Source: Enoplosus armatus (taxonomy: Eukaryota > Chordata > Actinopteri > Centrarchiformes > Enoplosidae). Taken from it: a stretch of 64,000 bases of DNA. A program made the position numbers and the translations under genes. Positions 60,225 to 64,000 of this stretch are shown here, piece by piece. Numbering within the stretch: the first letter of the stretch is position 1; every line of letters starts with the position of its first letter. The notes under the pieces are model-generated. The model did no database searches and had not been told where the DNA came from. It saw only the letters and a program-made list of their open reading frames with translations. The DNA lies in assembly GCF_043641665.1 (NCBI RefSeq), contig NC_092201.1, positions 2,832,501-2,896,500 of the forward strand. The letters are read 5' to 3'.

Positions 60225-60290
60225 ACTTTTCGCGCTCCGCCCTTCCTTCGCTCCCCTCGTTCTCGGCGGCGGCGGCGGCGGCGGAGGGGC
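60225..60290. promoter_or_regulatory. CpG-rich patch with (CGG)n
   Basis: TTTTCGCGCTCCGCCC, CCTTCGCTCCCCTCG and (CGG)7 at 60264-60284 form a short CpG-dense patch. It lies about 650 bp upstream of the plus-strand exon candidate and immediately 3' of a minus-strand donor. It could be part of a small CpG island at a divergent promoter. It is too short for confidence. Confidence 0.3.
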
Positions 60291-60936
60291 TTACCTGTGC
60301 CCTGCTCGACTGACACCTAGCATTCGAAACAGCTCGCCGGGATTTAATCAGTCGTCATTATGGCTGAGGAGAAAGAGGCTGTGGCACAATGCTGACACAA
60401 AGACAGTCTAAGGGGATCTTTGTGCTGTAAATGTGCTTCTCACAGTGGCTGCGTGACAGCTGACGGTGAGTCGCTGAAACACTGATCCACTGTTTCCTTG
60501 TAGAGACATCAGGGTGAATACAGAGGTGCCATGGCGTGCGCTGAAAGCTGCCTCAAAGACCTGAATGCTGCACAACACCTGCATGGCTGCTGTGGCGGAT
60601 TAGGGTGTCAACACACACAATGGCTGAGGGAACTCAATGCCTTTTGACTCTCCTCGCCCCCCCCACACACCCCCCCATACGCTCTCTGACGTCCCCCATT
60701 GTCAACCACTCTATTTTATTTATCACCACAACAGCTCAATGGGGAATTAAGGGGGAAAAAAATGGCGACAGGTTATTGAAAAATATTTATACACTTTGAA
60801 AAATAAACATTTTTCAGTTAAAGTTCATTTCAGAGAGGGATTATCCCGAGTAGGCGACAGAGGTTGTTGTTTCCTGCACTTTGGGGACTTCGGTGACATC
60901 TTCCTCCGGTGCAGCCCCCAGCCAGCAGAGAACAAG

Positions 60937-60969
60937 ATGGCGGAAAAAGGCACCGAGAAGGAGGACGAA

Positions 60970-61013
<44 letters not shown>

Positions 61014-61046
61014 CCATTCCAGCGCAACAGATGGAGCCGAGAGCGG
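60937..61046 (+). CDS. Putative first coding exon, acidic N-terminus, gene unknown
   Basis: The ATG at 60937 has a fair Kozak context (AACAAGATGG) and lies in CAAGATGGCGG, a YY1-type motif that often overlaps start codons near vertebrate promoters. The frame gives MAEKGTEKED, then 15 Glu (GAA/GAG, 60967-61011), then VHSSATDGAES, reaching GCGG|GTGAGG at 61046/61047. Without splicing the frame stops at TGA 61048, so this works only as an exon that continues downstream. The next exon is not in view. The frame is also open upstream to an ATG at 60796, but the near one has the better context. The Glu run could be a GAA microsatellite by chance, and the second half of the segment is GAG-rich. I do not recognise the protein. 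Acidic N-termini of this kind occur in many nuclear proteins, which is not evidence of function. A second strong donor (GGCTG|GTGAGT) lies at 61100. Confidence 0.4.
60967..61011. repeat. GAA/GAG trinucleotide run
   Basis: 15 consecutive GAA or GAG codons. A second run of GAG triplets follows at about 61050-61076. Either may vary in length. Confidence 0.93.
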
Positions 61047-62278
61047 GTGAGGAGGAGGAGGAGGAGGAGGAGGAGAGCGGGGAAGGATAAGGGAAGGCTG
61101 GTGAGTCTTCGGCAGGAGAATTTGGCAGGATGGCAAAGAGTGTCGGAGCCTGGCAGAGCCACAAAGAGCAGTGGCTCTCGATCCAGCTCTGCTCCACACC
61201 TCTCTGGCAGACATGCCATCACAGGCTTTGTTTACACGGGTCTGTGCACTACTGGGGACCTTGGAGAAAACAGAGAATGCCGTGCAGTAGATGTGATGTG
61301 TATGATGAACAACTGCCCTATTATGCTATTTTGCTGGCTGCGGTTTATGTCGCTTTAAATTGGCAAAATTTGCTAAATTTATTTGGTTTTCTATCCATCT
61401 TTGGTGCTGAGCGCCGTTGCTGTGTTGCTTTGGCAACTACAAAGCACTTAAATGAAAAGTGTTGCCGTGACGAAGCATAGGTGTATTTAACTGTATGTAG
61501 AGCCGATTTCAGAGTGTGGCAACCGATTTTATTTGAAACCACTCGGAAAAAAAACTTTATTTTAAAGATAAATGTGAAAGATCTGGATCCAGTTTGCGAG
61601 CAAAACACCTACTTTGCAGTCTTTCATTGTTAAGGATTCCTTAATCTGCACCAAAAACAAACACGTTGTGCACCAAACTCCATTTGAATCTGTGAAGGTT
61701 TTGTGATGAGTTGCTAACCAACAGAGAAACACACCGGCCTGAACACATAACCTCCCTGGCAGAGGTAATGAAAGCCTGAATTCAGTTAAATCAATATTGT
61801 ATTCAGACAGAAGTGAGTATTTAAAGAGGGATTTATTTCATCTCTGGCGTTGGATGTCAATTACATAAACTACAATGATACACTGACACACTGAGCGGCA
61901 CATACCTTTTTCACACTTGCACAGACACGTTACACTTTCCATAATCTTCACTAACATTCACACACCCCCGGACAGATAAATAAATAACTCCAGTCTAACT
62001 CGACTCACACTCCATATTTTATCCTAGTCAGAGTAAATCTCTTTAACACCGCTGTAGCCTTCCTTCCTCCGCTGCCCTTCAGTGACGGCGTTAGCGGAGT
62101 AACAGTAATGCAGTAATGGTATCAGAGAATGAGGCCCTAAGCGCTGGGCTTTGACGTCCTGCCTGCCGATGATGGATGTCTTCAGAAACTAAACTACTCC
62201 GTCCTCTGCGGCCCAGAGTGCCGCTGTTGCGTGTTGGGATCCCCTCTGTAATGCCACAATGGATATTTGAGAATGGGA

Positions 62279-62304
62279 GTGTGTGTGTGTGTGTGTGTGT
62301 GTGT
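62279..62304. repeat. (GT)13 microsatellite
   Basis: A perfect dinucleotide tract. Confidence 0.95.
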
Positions 62305-62381
62305 CTGAGAACATGCATGTAGATGACTTTAAAGTGTTTGCATGTGCTCTGTGTAGTTTTCTGCGCACATGTGCTCAGACT

Positions 62382-62389
<8 letters not shown>

Positions 62390-62457
<68 letters not shown>
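62390..62457. repeat. (GT)34 microsatellite
   Basis: One of the three longest dinucleotide tracts in the window and uninterrupted. Confidence 0.97.
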
Positions 62458-62459
<2 letters not shown>

Positions 62460-63855
62460 TGCTTGAATGAACTTGGGAGAGTCGAAGGCTCTTAGCGTGG
62501 AATGTGAGGGATGTTATATAAACACATTACGGACGGTACCAACGTACAGCCATACACACTGCTGGCGCCAGCCCACACTGCATTAGCTGACGTTTTATAC
62601 AAAAATGGTGAAAATGGAGCGTCTGAGGGAGCGACGGAGGGTTTTCTGGTTCTCACCAGACTCTGTTTGGGTTGAAGTTGTTCTCTTTTTAGCCTCCTCT
62701 GACTTTTGATTGCTGACTCTGCCTCCCAAAGGGACTGTCATGAGGTGCTGCGGCCATTCAAGTCTGCTTATACGACCTGACAATTTAAACGGGAGGCCTA
62801 AAGGATTTGGTAATTTACATCAAATACAGGAATGGGAAATTAGTCGGAGCACTAAATGTGATCTGGTTACACGACGAAGCGACGCGCAGTGCACAAATAC
62901 GAACACACTCCAGCACATAAAAGCATTTTCTGTACATTAACACACTAAAATGCACCAAACGTGAATGGTAAACAAATGCAGGAAAAATGTGCACACTCAC
63001 AATCAAACACACACACACACACACGTGTTCTCACGTACACACCAAAACGAACACACCGACTTTGAAAAAGCAATTAATTCCAGATAGCATGGACATGAAA
63101 GGCAGCGGGATGCTGTGAACATTAAAAGGCACAGAAGCCCGAGCGTTGCTTTCCTGCGTGTCTTTAAGGCTTTCTCAATCCAGGCCCTTCTAAATAGGAT
63201 TCAATAATGTCCAGGTTGCTTGTTTTTAACTTCAAAGATTTCCCACCAAACGGCTTAAGTCCGACACAGAGAGGAAGAGAAGGAAAACACTGACAACTCA
63301 TTAAATGTCAGCGTTCACTTTATTACATTGTCCTCTGCTTTCCTGCACCAACGTGGTTTCACTTGTAACATGAGAGATCAAGTTCTCTGTTGCTGTTGGA
63401 TATTCGTTAAATCAGACAGTGCAGGACAAATGACCATTGTCTGAGGAGCGCAGGCAGAGGCAGCAAGAACTCAAGAGGTGCTTCACGTGACAAACGTCAA
63501 GTTTTTTAATACCAAAATCACTGAAGAGAAGAAGTGATGAACTGGCATTATAATTCCTGCATGAGCAAACATGTTGACACTGAATAGATGTGGATATGAC
63601 CGGATCATCCATAGCAATTTAATATCAGTTTAAAACAGTTTGAATTTCTTTTCATTGCAGTTACATCATCTGGCACGAGCGCTGTCTCTGTTTCAGCTGT
63701 GCGTGACACGTATGTAAACTCAAGACGCAGGCCTTGCTGTGTCCATCAAATGCTTTCTTGTAAACCTCCCGAGTTTGATATCTGCTGCAGAGGCAGAACA
63801 GAGTCCAGACTGGCAAGACGAGCCATCCAGAGAAAAGAAGGAAAGGTGATGGAGA

Positions 63856-63871
63856 GGGGGGGGGGGGGGGG
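63856..63871. repeat. G16 homopolymer with GAA-rich flank
   Basis: 16 consecutive G followed by a purine-rich GAAGAAGAAG segment. Confidence 0.95.
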
Positions 63872-64000
63872 AGAAAAAGAAAAGAAGAAGAAGAAGAAAA
63901 AAAAAACAAGCAGAGTGGTGGCAAACCTGTCTGCTTCCTATGAATTTGTGAAACGGCTCTCGAACAGATCGCCTCTCACTTCCTCTTCTTCTTCCTCCCT

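Larger units (their letters stand above)
51936..60294. other. Long non-coding stretch
   Basis: No known gene in about 8.3 kb. Simple repeats: (CA)14 at 52109-52136, G12 at 54625, G21 at 55610-55630, C11 at 57843, TCC-rich DNA at 58039-58060 and a GT tract near 58354. A segment at 54876-54900 (TAAAGGGATAGTTCATCTC) matches the start of a widespread fish repeat. The stretch at 55700-55860 with GTCAACTAAAAGG and CCGACCAAC may be another old repeat. The rest shows nothing assignable. Confidence 0.5.
61101..64000. other. Non-coding stretch to window end
   Basis: No known gene. It contains (GT)13 at 62279, (GT)34 at 62390, a CA tract near 63007, and G16 at 63856 followed by GAA-rich DNA. A strong acceptor (TTCTTTTCATTGCAG) ends at 63660 and opens a short frame to a GTATGT donor-like site at 63710. 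This is discussed as a finding. Confidence 0.5.

Noticed and set aside
60909..61358. Arg/Ser-rich plus-strand frame over the GAA run
   Set aside because: It is the shifted frame of the GAA/GAG repeat. The Glu frame with the better start context is preferred.
63661..63709. LIM-like WHxxC string in the second frame
   Set aside because: The cysteine spacing after the WH does not fit a LIM domain and a stop follows directly.
1..64000. CRISPR array, bacterial operon or viral genes
   Set aside because: No regular direct repeats with unique spacers, no ribosome-binding-site-linked gene runs, and no retroviral or other viral coding region recognised.
1..64000. Known conserved microRNA hairpins
   Set aside because: I looked for seeds and mature sequences of common vertebrate microRNAs and recognised none. 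This was by eye and is not exhaustive.

Overview
The window looks like vertebrate nuclear DNA, most probably from a percomorph (spiny-rayed) teleost. It has no bacterial-style gene layout, no long uninterrupted coding region, about twenty (CA)n/(GT)n microsatellites, and several interspersed repeats whose sequence I recognise from teleost genomes. No complete protein-coding gene, tRNA, rRNA or CRISPR array can be supported. The longer open frames are what chance and low-complexity DNA would give.

Layout. 1-8.3 kb is intergenic or intronic sequence with long CA/GT tracts (2.2, 4.3 and 4.7 kb) and two decayed repeats. 8.3-12.4 kb is the repeat-rich part: a decayed Tc1/mariner transposon, a tRNA-derived SINE, two inverted copies of one short repeat, a copy of a second family and a hAT-like end. 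12.4-34 kb is mostly single-copy, with a teleost AAGTACT-type element at 20.7 kb and several non-repetitive segments rich in homeodomain and GATA cores. 34-52 kb is similar, with a small terminal-inverted-repeat element at 40.4 kb and a second single-copy series around 36.7, 38.2, 43.4, 44.6, 49.5 and 51.3 kb. 52-64 kb contains the best gene candidate.

Gene candidates. At 60.94 kb an ATG lies inside a YY1-like CAAGATGGCGG motif, opens a short acidic reading frame with 15 consecutive Glu, and runs into a splice donor. This could be the first coding exon of a plus-strand gene that continues to the right. Weaker isolated exon candidates (acceptor, open frame, donor) occur on plus at 41.97 and 50.81 kb and on minus at 11.05, 13.24 and 32.35 kb. 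Two spliced-looking minus segments without an open frame of their own lie at 31.76 and 60.30 kb. None could be assigned to a known gene.

Interpretation (inference). The window resembles a large intron or gene desert next to a developmental regulator, holding possible cis-regulatory elements between old transposons. I could not run a conservation test. No new system is demonstrated. The items most worth checking are the 60.3-61.1 kb candidate gene start, the 31.8-32.5 kb pair of minus-strand exon candidates, the unusual density of long G/C homopolymers, and the single-copy regulatory-looking blocks.
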